Shown here piece by piece: positions 6,330-10,676 of a DNA stretch of 10,676 bases. A model generated the notes under the pieces. It was not told the origin of the DNA. It did not search any database and worked only from the letters and a program-made list of their open reading frames with translations. The DNA is from Candidatus Woesearchaeota archaeon (GTDB lineage: Archaea; Nanobdellota; Nanobdellia; Woesearchaeales; DSVV01): assembly GCA_016215305.1 (NCBI GenBank), contig JACRKI010000186.1, forward strand, positions 1 to 10,676, written 5' to 3'. Position 1 is the first letter of the stretch. Each line of letters begins with the position of its first letter. Both the position numbers and the translations under genes were made by a program.

Positions 6330-7157
6330 TTACACCTCTTTTTCTAAAACAACTTCGAGAATTCCATTTTTACATGATTGTTGTACAATCTTATTGACAG
6401 CAGAGTACAGGGGGATGCGTCTGAAGTATTCTTTGCTCGAAACAGAGATTCCGCAGTTATCCATCCCTACTTCTACACTCTCATCATTATTTGGCACCTC
6501 TAAAACAATCCGTAATTTATTATCTTCATCAAAAATATCAACCTTCTCTTTTTCTTTTTCAAATAGTATTTTTTCTGTCAGCCACCATGAAAAAAGAATT
6601 GTTTCTCCTGTGACAGGGTGCATTTTTTTCTCATGGAATGTAAAAATTGGCTTGCCGAGAATATTTATTGAAATGGGATTAATCACTTCCCTTATTCTTG
6701 TTAATGTTTGCATATCATTCTGCGTTCGCAATAATGCTGTCAGTGTTTGTAATCTTGCATAGCCTGTGTCATGGATTTGGAGAAGCATTGCTTTATCCCT
6801 CTCCTGCAGCGATTGCATAAACTGCTGGATCTTTTTTTGTTTATTCTCACCAATAATATCAAGCTCTGCGCAGAGGCGGTGCATCTCATCAACAACTTCT
6901 TCTTTCACAATCTCTTTAATTTCCGGACAATGCCGCAAACTCAGGCTAAAGATTCGTGGAATATGCTCTTCAGAAATATATCCTTCCAACGCTTTATTGA
7001 GTTGTTTTACATTCCATCCTGCATCATGCGCAAGCTGTTTGTCATTCCTATATGTATTTCGCAATAGCTGGACGCATTTTATTTGTACATTCTTTGGTAA
7101 GAACGCACTCATTCGCTTTATTGGCAACGATTCCATTTTTAAATAATTATACCTCAT
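6330..7157 (-). CDS. HTH-like domain fused to an Hsp20-like domain, 275 aa
   Basis: A three-part protein. Residues about 23-75 look like a helix-turn-helix region ('LLRNTYRNDKQLAHDAGW', then 'LNKALEGYISEEHIPRIFSL'), with the spacing of XRE-like folds in which a short helix is followed by 'A...GW...QLN'. Residues 80-155 form a long charged helical region. Residues 158-193 contain strands ('INPISINILGKPIFTF') comparable to the pre-Hsp20 strands of the two GvpH proteins here. Residues 205-275 are an alpha-crystallin-like domain ('VDIFDEDNKLRIVLEVP' and the terminal 'NGILEVVLEKE'). The ATG at 7157 lies six bases after gvpJ. A second ATG at 7136 has GAGGT upstream but 14 bases away, so the exact start is uncertain. 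It probably belongs to the GvpH group with an added DNA- or protein-binding head. A link between Hsp20 activity and regulation is inference. Confidence 0.78.
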   Translation of the reverse strand: MRYNYLKMESLPIKRMSAFLPKNVQIKCVQLLRNTYRNDKQLAHDAGWNVKQLNKALEGYISEEHIPRIFSLSLRHCPEIKEIVKEEVVDEMHRLCAELDIIGENKQKKIQQFMQSLQERDKAMLLQIHDTGYARLQTLTALLRTQNDMQTLTRIREVINPISINILGKPIFTFHEKKMHPVTGETILFSWWLTEKILFEKEKEKVDIFDEDNKLRIVLEVPNNDESVEVGMDNCGISVSSKEYFRRIPLYSAVNKIVQQSCKNGILEVVLEKEV

Positions 7158-7163
7158 GTAGTG

Positions 7164-7601
7164 TTATCTTATTTCTATTTGCTCAACAATTCCTTCTGAA
7201 CGAAGTGAGGAGATGGAACTTTTTTCTAGCTTCTTTGCCTTTGCGCTTATCCAGCCGCACCATGGACAGTCTTTTTCAAGGAGCTGTGTTATTTCTACAT
7301 TTTTTAGGCACTGAGGACAGTTTTCTTTTTCTACAATGGCATTTTTCCATGCTGCTGTTTCTGTGTTAGTTCCTGCCGGGAATTGCAAGCCGAACTGCGC
7401 AGCAGTTTCAAAACTCGCAAGCGCCGCACGAATTTTAATGCCTAAAAGTTCCGCGTCACCGACAGTAACGATAATATCCGCATTAATTACGAGCCCTTTA
7501 TCGAGAACTCTGTCAACAATCGCGGCTAATCCTACGTCTGAATTCAAATCCTTTTCCGGCTGTAATTCCTGATGCTCTTCTTCTACTAATTCTGCTCGCA
7601 T
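7164..7601 (-). CDS. gvpJ: GvpJ with a C-terminal zinc ribbon
   Basis: A 145-residue GvpA-family minor protein. Residues 22-74 have the full core: helix 'GLAAIVDRVLDKG', strands 'LVINADIIVTVGDAELLGIKI' and helix 'RAALASFETAAQFGLQFP'. 'VGDAELLGI' and 'SFETAAQFGLDFP'-like features are those of GvpJ in haloarchaea. GvpJ is a hydrophobic minor component needed for assembly, possibly at the cone or tip. The unusual part is the tail: 'CPQC' (C95, C98) and 'CPWC' (C112, C115), 13 residues apart, a four-cysteine zinc-ribbon pattern not present in textbook GvpJ. It is followed by a basic, Ser-rich tail. The ATG at 7601 has GAGG (7611-7614) nine bases upstream. It starts 14 bases after the divergent paralogue at 7616-7948, which carries the same ribbon. 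Confidence 0.9.
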   Translation of the reverse strand: MRAELVEEEHQELQPEKDLNSDVGLAAIVDRVLDKGLVINADIIVTVGDAELLGIKIRAALASFETAAQFGLQFPAGTNTETAAWKNAIVEKENCPQCLKNVEITQLLEKDCPWCGWISAKAKKLEKSSISSLRSEGIVEQIEIR

Positions 7602-7615
7602 GTTTTTATTCCTCT

Positions 7616-7948
7616 TTATTCGTTGTCTTTTCTTTCTGTTTTACTTGTATTCAGCGTATAGTCACACCATGGACATCCTGCTTCAAGTTCTTCTCTATGA
7701 ACTTTTCTTCTGCATTGCGGACATTGTTCTTTTTCCATAAGCCGCTGCCATGGACTTTCTGTTAAAAGGATTTCTGAAGGGAAGTCAAGGCCATGATGGA
7801 GCGCGCCATCAAATGTGGAAAGGACTGTCGTTGCGCGAAGATCCGCAAGCTTTGTTTTGTACAGCTTTAATCGAAGCTTTGCGTCAACAACAATACCTTC
7901 ATCGAGTTTTCTTTCCAGCCAATCCTGAAAATTTTCTTTTTTCTTCAT
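7616..7948 (-). CDS. Highly divergent GvpA/J-family protein with zinc ribbon, 110 aa
   Basis: It is recognised through its neighbour GvpJ. 'FQDWLERKLDEGIVVDAKLRLKLY' (7-30) aligns with the GvpJ helix and first strand, and 'TVLSTFDGALHHGLDFP' (41-57) aligns with 'RAALASFETAAQFGLQFP'. The tail 'CPQC' (C76, C79) and 'CPWC' (C92, C95) matches the GvpJ zinc ribbon, with a 12-residue gap. The strand region, normally hydrophobic and uncharged in GvpA, has become rich in Lys and Arg ('AKLRLKLYKTKLADLRA'). Such a protein probably cannot pack into the gas vesicle wall in the same way. It may act as a decoy, an end-cap or an adaptor. The gene overlaps the preceding one by four bases (ATGA), so translation is likely coupled. 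The family placement is inferred from the paralogue and should be checked by profile comparison. Confidence 0.75.
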   Translation of the reverse strand: MKKKENFQDWLERKLDEGIVVDAKLRLKLYKTKLADLRATTVLSTFDGALHHGLDFPSEILLTESPWQRLMEKEQCPQCRRKVHREELEAGCPWCDYTLNTSKTERKDNE

Positions 7949-8430
7949 GCTTTTATCTTCTCTGGTTCTTTAGCTGAATCCGATATTTCTCCTTTCATCG
8001 ATTCTTTCACAGACTCTTTTGCTGAAACTTTTTCCGCGTCCTGATTCAGTTTAATATCTCCACGTTCCACTGCTTCAAAACGATTGCCATAAATTCGTGG
8101 TCTTGCGCTGTTTGCTCTGGAATACCTTGGCCTTAAAGGAATTGTAGAGAGTTTTGTTGTGTTTTTCCTAATCTTTTTTGTGTATTCTCTAGAGGGTATT
8201 AATGATACAGCAGTAGGGTTGAGATTTCTTTCATTGCATTGTTTTATTGTGTCCATGGTTCTTTCGTTTCTGTCAACTTTTGCTTTGTATCGCCTTCGCA
8301 TTTCCATAATCTTTTCCCGAGATTTATCCCTGCTCATTTCACTTGCCTGTCGCATCTGCGTCCGTTTCTGTATCCGTTTTTGCGCGCTTGTTGCGCCAAT
8401 TCGTGTCCGTCCTACATCGCCAGTTACCAT
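7945..8430 (-). CDS. Basic, disordered GvpI-like protein, 161 aa
   Basis: Sequence identity to known GvpI cannot be judged by eye. The assignment rests on position (directly after gvpH and before gvpJ-type genes, as in gvpFGHIJKLM) and on character. Residues 9-60 are strongly basic and helical ('RIQKRTQMRQASEMSRDKSR', 'MRRRYKAKVDR'). Residues 80-115 are Arg/Lys/Pro-rich with almost no hydrophobic core. The tail (129-161) switches to Glu/Lys/Ser and looks disordered. Haloarchaeal GvpI is likewise a small very basic accessory protein that affects gas vesicle length. AGGTGAT (8434-8440) is a near-perfect ribosome-binding site three bases before the ATG. No membrane segment or catalytic motif is seen. 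An alternative is a nucleic-acid-binding protein unrelated to GvpI. Confidence 0.6.
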   Translation of the reverse strand: MVTGDVGRTRIGATSAQKRIQKRTQMRQASEMSRDKSREKIMEMRRRYKAKVDRNERTMDTIKQCNERNLNPTAVSLIPSREYTKKIRKNTTKLSTIPLRPRYSRANSARPRIYGNRFEAVERGDIKLNQDAEKVSAKESVKESMKGEISDSAKEPEKIKA

Positions 8431-8433
8431 AAT

Positions 8434-8440
8434 ATCACCT
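8434..8440 (-). promoter_or_regulatory. Strong Shine-Dalgarno site (AGGTGAT) before the GvpI-like gene
   Basis: Read on the minus strand, AGGTGAT lies three bases before the ATG at 8430. It is one of the best matches to the archaeal 16S 3' end in the operon and supports this start in a gene whose sequence alone is hard to classify. Confidence 0.65.
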
Positions 8441-8472
8441 GTTTTCTTTTTTATTCTTTCTTGTTCTTTTTT

Positions 8473-9036
8473 TTATTCTTTGTTTGCTTTTGCCTTCTTC
8501 AATGTAATCTCAAATATGCCATTCTTAAATGAAACATTTTCTATCTTCTTTATCCTGCTATTTTCGGGGATGGAGATTTCATTTTTTACATCGCCCTGCT
8601 TTGTTTTTGCAGATATTTTCAACGTATTTTTTTCCAATGTGAAGTCTATATCTCTTTCTTTAATGTCGGGGAGCTCCAGAACAACAACAATCTTATCATC
8701 CCTGTCAAATACATCGAAATGATGCTCTTTATAGACAGGTTCTGGCGCAACAACTTCTTTCCCAGCCTCGTTTCCTATTACTTTCCTTTGATGTATTTGA
8801 TGTACTCTCGCGCCTGGCCGCATCCCAAAACGCGGCCGTACACCGTGATGTTCCCCCTTATGTATGTTTACATCATAATGAAATATTGCTTTTTTTCCTG
8901 ATTCCGCTGTAAATTCTTTTGTTTCACTTGCTTCTGTTTTCTTTTGGAGTTCTTCTATTTCATTTAAAAAACCAAAGAGTCCTCCTAAAAGGTTCTCTAC
9001 TAATTTTCGTTCTTCTTTTTCCTGTCTTTGCGCCAT
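8473..9036 (-). CDS. gvpH: GvpH, Hsp20-family gas vesicle accessory protein
   Basis: A 187-residue Hsp20-type protein in the gvpH position. The N-terminus has a short hydrophobic helix ('VENLLGGLFGFLNEI', 13-27). A strand-rich, His/Arg-rich middle follows ('IFHYDVNIHKGEHHGVRP', 51-68), and then an alpha-crystallin domain at about 106-180. The latter shows 'FDVFDRDDKIVVVLELPDIKERDI', 'NTLKISAK', 'ISIPENSRI' and the terminal strand 'NGIFEITLKK'. Small heat shock proteins hold unfolded or hydrophobic clients without ATP; in haloarchaea GvpH contacts GvpI and other accessory proteins. GGTGA lies before the ATG at 9036. The gene is 41 bases after gvpG and 42 before the GvpI-like gene. The C-terminal tail lacks a clear I-x-I/V oligomerisation motif, so it may form small assemblies. 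Confidence 0.92.
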   Translation of the reverse strand: MAQRQEKEERKLVENLLGGLFGFLNEIEELQKKTEASETKEFTAESGKKAIFHYDVNIHKGEHHGVRPRFGMRPGARVHQIHQRKVIGNEAGKEVVAPEPVYKEHHFDVFDRDDKIVVVLELPDIKERDIDFTLEKNTLKISAKTKQGDVKNEISIPENSRIKKIENVSFKNGIFEITLKKAKANKE

Positions 9037-9077
9037 TTATTCACCATAGATATTTTTGATAGTTTTCCATAACAATT

Positions 9078-9347
9078 TTAATGCAGATATTGCGCAGTAA
9101 CACCCGCGCCCATCTCTTTCACTTTTTTCGCGATCTGGAGTTTTTCATTCAATATTTTTTCTCCTTCTGCATATTCCTGCTGTGATAATTCTCCTAATTC
9201 ATATTCCATCCTGTTTTCCTTTATCGCGCTCTCAATTTTTTCTAATGGGTACATCTCTGATAACGCGTATTGATGAAGCTGTTTGAACAGGAAAACCCAT
9301 GGTTCTACAAAGAGATTGCGCAATAAATCATCTATTATCAGCACCAT
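9078..9347 (-). CDS. gvpG: GvpG, gas vesicle accessory protein
   Basis: An 89-residue GvpG of the haloarchaeal kind. The start 'MVLIIDDLLRNLFVEPWVFLF' resembles the family's 'MFIVDDLLV.PF' opening. Residues 24-40 ('LHQYALSEMYPLEKIES') correspond to 'LQ.mAldElYD...I...', and residues 44-70 ('ENRMEYELGELSQQEYAEGEKIL') correspond to 'EN.LLYELGE...EEYE.....L'. It is a small helical accessory protein needed for gas vesicle formation, working with GvpF and GvpL. It starts two bases after gvpF, with GGCGGAT as a modest ribosome-binding site overlapping the end of gvpF. It is much closer to the classical sequence than the GvpG-like copy at 3950-4222. Confidence 0.93.
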   Translation of the reverse strand: MVLIIDDLLRNLFVEPWVFLFKQLHQYALSEMYPLEKIESAIKENRMEYELGELSQQEYAEGEKILNEKLQIAKKVKEMGAGVTAQYLH

Positions 9348-9349
9348 TT

Positions 9350-10006
9350 TTATCCGCCCTTACCCATGATTTTGATGTCAACAAAATTATATGGAGGCCA
9401 TGGACCAGTGTATTTTGTTAATAATTGATTATGTTTTTCTTCCAAGGTAGTAATTTTTTCTGTGAATAATGGTATTTTTTCCCGTTCTACCAGAAAAGAA
9501 TAATTAAACGCCAGACGCTCTGAAAAGAGTTTTCCTTCTTTTGTTTCCACAGAAAGTTCACGTAACTCTTTAAGATATTCTTCTTCGCATAACTTTCTAA
9601 ATTCTCCGACACTTTTTTCAACACATCCTTCAAAAACTTCTTTATCTTTTGGCAGGATTGCTTTCACTCCAAGCTCTATTTTATTATCAACAAGACGAAG
9701 GCTTCTTCGCAATACCCCATAGACGCGGCGCATGGTATTGATGAGAACTCCTCTGTTTTTGAAAACCATTCCTAACGCGACTGGAAGCACTGTATGATTT
9801 TTAAGGATATGCTGATTGACATCACGGTGAATAGTTGTATTTTCCTCTGTTGCCTTATACTCAATCATTGGCGCTTTGCTTACCACTGCGCTCAAATCAT
9901 TATAGTGAATACAATAAACAGGTTCTCCTTTTATTCCAGTAATGCCAAAATTGTCTGGCGCATTTTTTCTACTGATAATGCAATACACATATTCTCCATC
10001 TCCCAT
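9350..10006 (-). CDS. gvpF: GvpF, gas vesicle accessory protein
   Basis: A 218-residue GvpF. The family parts are in order: first strand 'EYVYCII' (5-11), 'YNDLSAVVS' (35-43), the conserved 'IHRDVNQHILKNHTVLPVALGMVF' (59-82), 'ELGVKAILP' (111-119, the start of the C-terminal ferredoxin-like part) and the end 'TGPWPPYNF' (200-208). GvpF binds the major shell protein GvpA and is thought to keep it from aggregating before assembly; crystal structures of the cyanobacterial protein show two alpha/beta domains with this C-terminal strand. It begins one base after the PadR-like gene, with GGGGAT overlapping that gene's end as ribosome-binding site. It heads the structural part of the operon, as in haloarchaea. 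Nothing is missing from the expected length. Confidence 0.95.
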   Translation of the reverse strand: MGDGEYVYCIISRKNAPDNFGITGIKGEPVYCIHYNDLSAVVSKAPMIEYKATEENTTIHRDVNQHILKNHTVLPVALGMVFKNRGVLINTMRRVYGVLRRSLRLVDNKIELGVKAILPKDKEVFEGCVEKSVGEFRKLCEEEYLKELRELSVETKEGKLFSERLAFNYSFLVEREKIPLFTEKITTLEEKHNQLLTKYTGPWPPYNFVDIKIMGKGG

Positions 10007-10007
10007 T

Positions 10008-10388
10008 TTAATCCCCTTGCGTGATGGTCTTCTCTAAAAATGCGTTGAGATGATTTTTCGCCGCGATATGCTCATAAATCATCATCTTGATTTTCTTCTC
10101 ATCAGTAGGTCTGTATGTTTTTGTTTTAACGCCATTATGGCACTGCAATAAATTTTCTTTTTCTAACTCATGGAGCAATGGATAAAGCGTTCCTGAACTC
10201 AGCAGGATATTAAAGTGCTTGAAAACTGCAAGTTTTAATTCCCTCCCGCACATTGGCTCTTTTGCAAGCAATGCGAGAACTATTGTATTTAACTCTCTTT
10301 TGACAAAGACATCAAGCATGTCATTATTTTTTGATACATTTTGAGAGGGGAATTGCGAGATTGCTATTACTTCTTTTAATTTATTCAC
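10008..10388 (-). CDS. PadR-family transcriptional regulator
   Basis: A 126-residue winged-helix regulator. The PadR pattern is visible: 'ELNTIVLALLAKEPMCGREL' (32-51, first helices, matching 'l..lILalLa..p.hGYel'), then 'SSGTLYPLLHELEKENLLQ' (64-82, recognition helix), then the wing strands '...KTKTYRPTD' (88-96). It is first in the gvp operon, in the place where haloarchaea have gvpD and gvpE, so it is a likely regulator of gas vesicle synthesis, probably also of itself. The start is GTG at 10388, preceded by GGGGTGGGGAT. The alternative ATG at 10319 would keep the whole winged helix but has no ribosome-binding site. PadR proteins usually bind palindromes near their own promoter, and one lies at 10447-10461. 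Confidence 0.88.
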   Translation of the reverse strand: MNKLKEVIAISQFPSQNVSKNNDMLDVFVKRELNTIVLALLAKEPMCGRELKLAVFKHFNILLSSGTLYPLLHELEKENLLQCHNGVKTKTYRPTDEKKIKMMIYEHIAAKNHLNAFLEKTITQGD

Positions 10389-10427
10389 CTATCCCCACCC
10401 CTTATACTTTTTGTTCTAAAATATGTG

Positions 10428-10436
10428 TTTAAATAT
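10428..10436 (-). promoter_or_regulatory. Putative TATA box for the gvp operon
   Basis: On the minus strand this reads ATATTTAAA. A start of transcription about 25 bases downstream would fall near 10405 and give a short leader before the GTG at 10388 that includes the G-rich ribosome-binding sequence. A competing minus-strand candidate (CATATTTTA, around 10417-10426) is nearer the gene. The assignment is by spacing and composition only. Confidence 0.45.
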
Positions 10437-10446
10437 CACTGTTTCG

Positions 10447-10461
10447 TATCGAATTTCGATA
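10447..10461. promoter_or_regulatory. Perfect 15-bp palindrome, candidate operator
   Basis: TATCGAATTTCGATA is a perfect inverted repeat of seven bases around one central base. It lies 10 bases upstream of the TATA-like box of the gvp operon and 16 bases left of a plus-strand TATA box, a position suited to an activator or a shared regulator. The PadR-like protein encoded by the first gene is the obvious candidate to bind it. It is too short and T-poor downstream to be a terminator. Confidence 0.5.
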
Positions 10462-10477
10462 TTACTGCGGACTCTCC

Positions 10478-10485
10478 TATAAATA
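10478..10485 (+). promoter_or_regulatory. Putative plus-strand TATA box (TATAAATA)
   Basis: TATAAATA is a good archaeal TATA consensus. A transcript would begin about 25 bases further right (near 10507) and carry a long leader containing both copies of the 13-bp motif before the recombinase. Its mirror on the minus strand (TATTTATA) could also serve the gvp operon. Confidence 0.4.
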
Positions 10486-10546
10486 GTTTTCTTTTTAGTT
10501 TGAAACAAGAACCAAGATCAATAAAATTTATACAATTACTTTACTT

Positions 10547-10592
10547 AAACAAGGTGGAGCTTCTTTATATGTGTTGCTAAAACAAGGTGGAG
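10547..10592 (+). repeat. Two direct copies of a 13-bp motif (AAACAAGGTGGAG)
   Basis: Exact copies occupy 10547-10559 and 10580-10592, 33 bases start to start, about three helical turns. Each contains GGTGGAG, which resembles a ribosome-binding site, yet no open frame starts after either copy until the recombinase ATG at 10640. They may be binding sites for a regulator or for the recombinase, lying on one face of the helix. Confidence 0.6.
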
Positions 10593-10608
10593 GTTAGTTT
10601 AGGTGTAA

Positions 10609-10618
10609 CTTTATAAAG
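10609..10618 (+). promoter_or_regulatory. TATA-like box for the recombinase, implying a leaderless transcript
   Basis: CTTTATAAAG, a perfect 10-bp palindrome, is centred 26 bases before the ATG at 10640, the usual archaeal TATA-to-start distance. No ribosome-binding site lies between it and the ATG, which suits a leaderless mRNA beginning at or next to the start codon. Confidence 0.45.
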
Positions 10619-10639
10619 AAGATAGATGTAAATCAGATA

Positions 10640-10676
10640 ATGAACTGCGCAATTTATGCAAGAGTCAGCACAAAAA
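10640..10676 (+). CDS. N-terminus of a serine site-specific recombinase (partial)
   Basis: Only 12 residues are in the window, MNCAIYARVSTK, cut by the right edge. The 'AIYARVSTK' motif is the hallmark first strand of serine recombinases (resolvase/invertase family), with the catalytic Ser as the tenth residue and the conserved Arg two before it. The enzyme would cut and rejoin DNA for resolution, inversion or integration. The start is clear: a stop (TAG, 10595-10597) lies in frame upstream and ATG 10640 is the first start after it. The motif at the very N-terminus argues against an IS607-type transposase, which carries a MerR-like domain first. Large integrase versus small resolvase cannot be told from this stub. 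It marks a possible mobile-element border beside the gvp cluster. Confidence 0.82.
   Translation, partial: MNCAIYARVSTK

Larger units (their letters stand above)
10389..10639. promoter_or_regulatory. Divergent regulatory region between gvp operon and recombinase gene
   Basis: This 251-base stretch has no gene I can support. It holds, from left to right: a G-rich (minus strand) leader, a minus-strand TATA-like box at 10428-10436, a 15-bp palindrome at 10447-10461, a plus-strand TATAAATA at 10478-10485, two copies of a 13-bp motif at 10547 and 10580, and a second plus-strand TATA-like box just before the recombinase ATG. It probably drives the gvp operon leftward and the recombinase rightward. 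Confidence 0.65.

Noticed and set aside
8431..8472. Internal promoter before the GvpI-like gene (also considered at 9037-9077)
   Set aside because: TATA-like words occur by chance in such AT-rich gaps; nothing distinguishes them, and the operon is otherwise continuous.
8159..8722. Long plus-strand open frame opposite the GvpI-like and gvpH genes
   Set aside because: Composition (Phe/Ser/Leu-rich) is the mirror of Lys/Glu-rich genes on the other strand; no family features. Similar plus-strand frames at 3539-4108 and 6127-6762 are rejected for the same reason.
10547..10592. CRISPR-like repeat array
   Set aside because: Only two 13-base copies with a 20-base interval and no cas genes; more likely regulatory or recombination sites.

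Overview
The window carries an archaeal gas vesicle (gvp) gene cluster. An archaeal host is suggested by three things: the haloarchaeal-type gene order gvpF-G-H-I-J-K-L-M, ribosome-binding sites that match the archaeal GGTGATC type, and TATA-box-like elements at the right-hand regulatory region. The DNA is AT-rich and rich in Lys and Ile codons, and the proteins lack the acidic bias of haloarchaea. The host is therefore probably a mesophilic or low-salt archaeon (a methanogen or a DPANN-type lineage are possibilities). The sequence alone does not settle which.

Layout. At the left edge a short plus-strand operon ends. It holds the C-terminus of a CDC48-like AAA ATPase (to 202), a 193-residue protein of unknown function (228-809) and a basic 149-residue protein of unknown function (806-1255). 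It converges, with one base between the stop codons, on a long minus-strand operon that fills most of the window (about 10388 down to 1257). In order of transcription that operon reads: PadR-type regulator, GvpF, GvpG, GvpH (Hsp20-like), a GvpI-like basic protein, a very divergent GvpA/J-family protein with a zinc ribbon, GvpJ with a zinc ribbon, an HTH-like/Hsp20-like fusion, a second Hsp20-like GvpH, GvpK, GvpL, GvpM, a second GvpG-like protein, a double-domain ArsA/Get3-type ATPase and a third GvpF/L-family protein. Spacing is tight throughout (overlaps to about 42 bases). From 10389 to 10639 there is an intergenic region with a promoter-like element facing the gvp operon, a perfect 15-bp palindrome and a duplicated 13-bp motif. 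At the right edge (10640 onward, plus strand) a serine site-specific recombinase begins.

How the genes may work together. GvpJ, GvpM and the divergent zinc-ribbon protein are minor, hydrophobic GvpA-fold components. GvpF, GvpL, GvpG and GvpK are accessory or nucleation factors known to be needed for gas vesicle formation in haloarchaea. The Hsp20-like proteins would keep hydrophobic subunits soluble. The additions to the classical set are the most interesting part: zinc-ribbon tails on two GvpA-fold proteins, a DNA-binding-like domain joined to an Hsp20-like domain, a Get3-like ATPase that could shuttle hydrophobic proteins, and a neighbouring CDC48-like ATPase with two unknown partners. The major shell protein GvpA, the MoxR-type GvpN, GvpO and GvpC are not in the window and would have to lie elsewhere.
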